DNA of 13,422 nt from Anaerolineales bacterium. Lineage in GTDB: Bacteria > Chloroflexota > Anaerolineae > Anaerolineales > DRMV01. The position numbers and the translations under genes are program-made. Under the pieces are notes generated by a model. It worked only from the letters and a program-made list of their open reading frames with translations, was not told the DNA's origin and made no database searches. The stretch is taken from assembly GCA_026985785.1 (NCBI GenBank), contig JALSPT010000082.1, forward strand, positions 1-13,422, written 5' to 3'. Shown here one piece after another: positions 13,357-13,422 of the stretch. Every line of letters starts with the position of its first letter. Within the stretch, counting starts at the first letter, position 1.

Positions 13357-13422
13357 ATGGAAAAAGCCCTGCTCAGCGGTAACGAAGCCATTGCCCGCGG
13401 CGCGTGGGAGGCGGGCGTGGAA
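13357..13422 (+). CDS. iorA: Indolepyruvate:ferredoxin oxidoreductase alpha subunit, 5' end only
   Basis: Only the first 22 codons are in the window; the gene runs off the right edge. They read LLSGNEAIARGAWEAGVE after MEKA, which is the characteristic N-terminus of IorA, the thiamine-diphosphate subunit. The enzyme oxidises aryl pyruvates from Trp, Phe and Tyr to aryl-acetyl-CoA with ferredoxin as acceptor. GGAGG (13347-13351) lies 5 nt before the ATG. If correct, the operon ties 2-oxoacid oxidation, which makes acyl-CoAs, to the acyl-CoA enzymes upstream. Related 2-oxoacid:ferredoxin oxidoreductases start differently, so I favour IorA, but 22 residues are little to go on. Confidence 0.78.
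   Translation, partial: MEKALLSGNEAIARGAWEAGVE

Overview
The window is GC-rich bacterial chromosome. It most resembles a member of Chloroflexota (Anaerolineae-like); this is an inference, not a proven placement. The clues are a topoisomerase I with an extra N-terminal zinc ribbon, a secreted or anchored protein with a Thr-Pro stalk, a cyanobacterial/chloroflexal style antitoxin with a PIN partner, non-coding islands of CGCAGA and TTGCGAATTGCG units, and a long class II aldolase. Genes for fatty/organic acid and 2-oxoacid oxidation (acyl-CoA dehydrogenase, carboxyltransferase, the start of an indolepyruvate:ferredoxin oxidoreductase) fit an amino-acid- or fatty-acid-using heterotroph.

Left arm (1-4493) is transcribed leftward. 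From right to left it holds a tRNA-Thr(CGT) with its own promoter and terminator, a mannose-1-phosphate guanylyltransferase (manC), a small antitoxin/PIN toxin pair whose genes overlap by 11 bp, and topA. The best topA start is a TTG with a perfect Shine-Dalgarno sequence, giving a 780-residue protein with one N-terminal and three C-terminal zinc ribbons.

Right arm (4631-13422) is transcribed rightward. It starts with dprA, which has a sigma-70 promoter divergent from the tRNA. Next come a long class II fructose-bisphosphate-aldolase-like protein with its own promoter and terminator, and a short signal-peptide/stalk/TM protein of unknown function. A 360-bp gene-free stretch follows, filled with a nested hairpin and a 9-bp-unit repeat island.

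From 8237 onward there is a probable catabolic operon behind an extended -10 promoter: acyl-CoA dehydrogenase, zinc-type medium-chain dehydrogenase/reductase, a four-TM unknown protein, the carboxyltransferase (beta) subunit of a propionyl-CoA-type carboxylase, an alpha/beta hydrolase, and the first 22 codons of iorA. The ADH, TM and carboxylase genes overlap by 4 and 8 bp, so they are probably translationally coupled. The joint role would be activation, oxidation and carboxylation of short acyl-CoAs made by 2-oxoacid oxidation. No biotin carboxylase or biotin carrier gene is visible here, so the carboxylase must find its partner elsewhere.

I saw no CRISPR array, insertion sequence, phage gene or clear new defence system. 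The least explained items are the zinc-ribbon/topoisomerase fusion, the membrane protein inside the acyl-CoA operon, and the structured non-coding elements.
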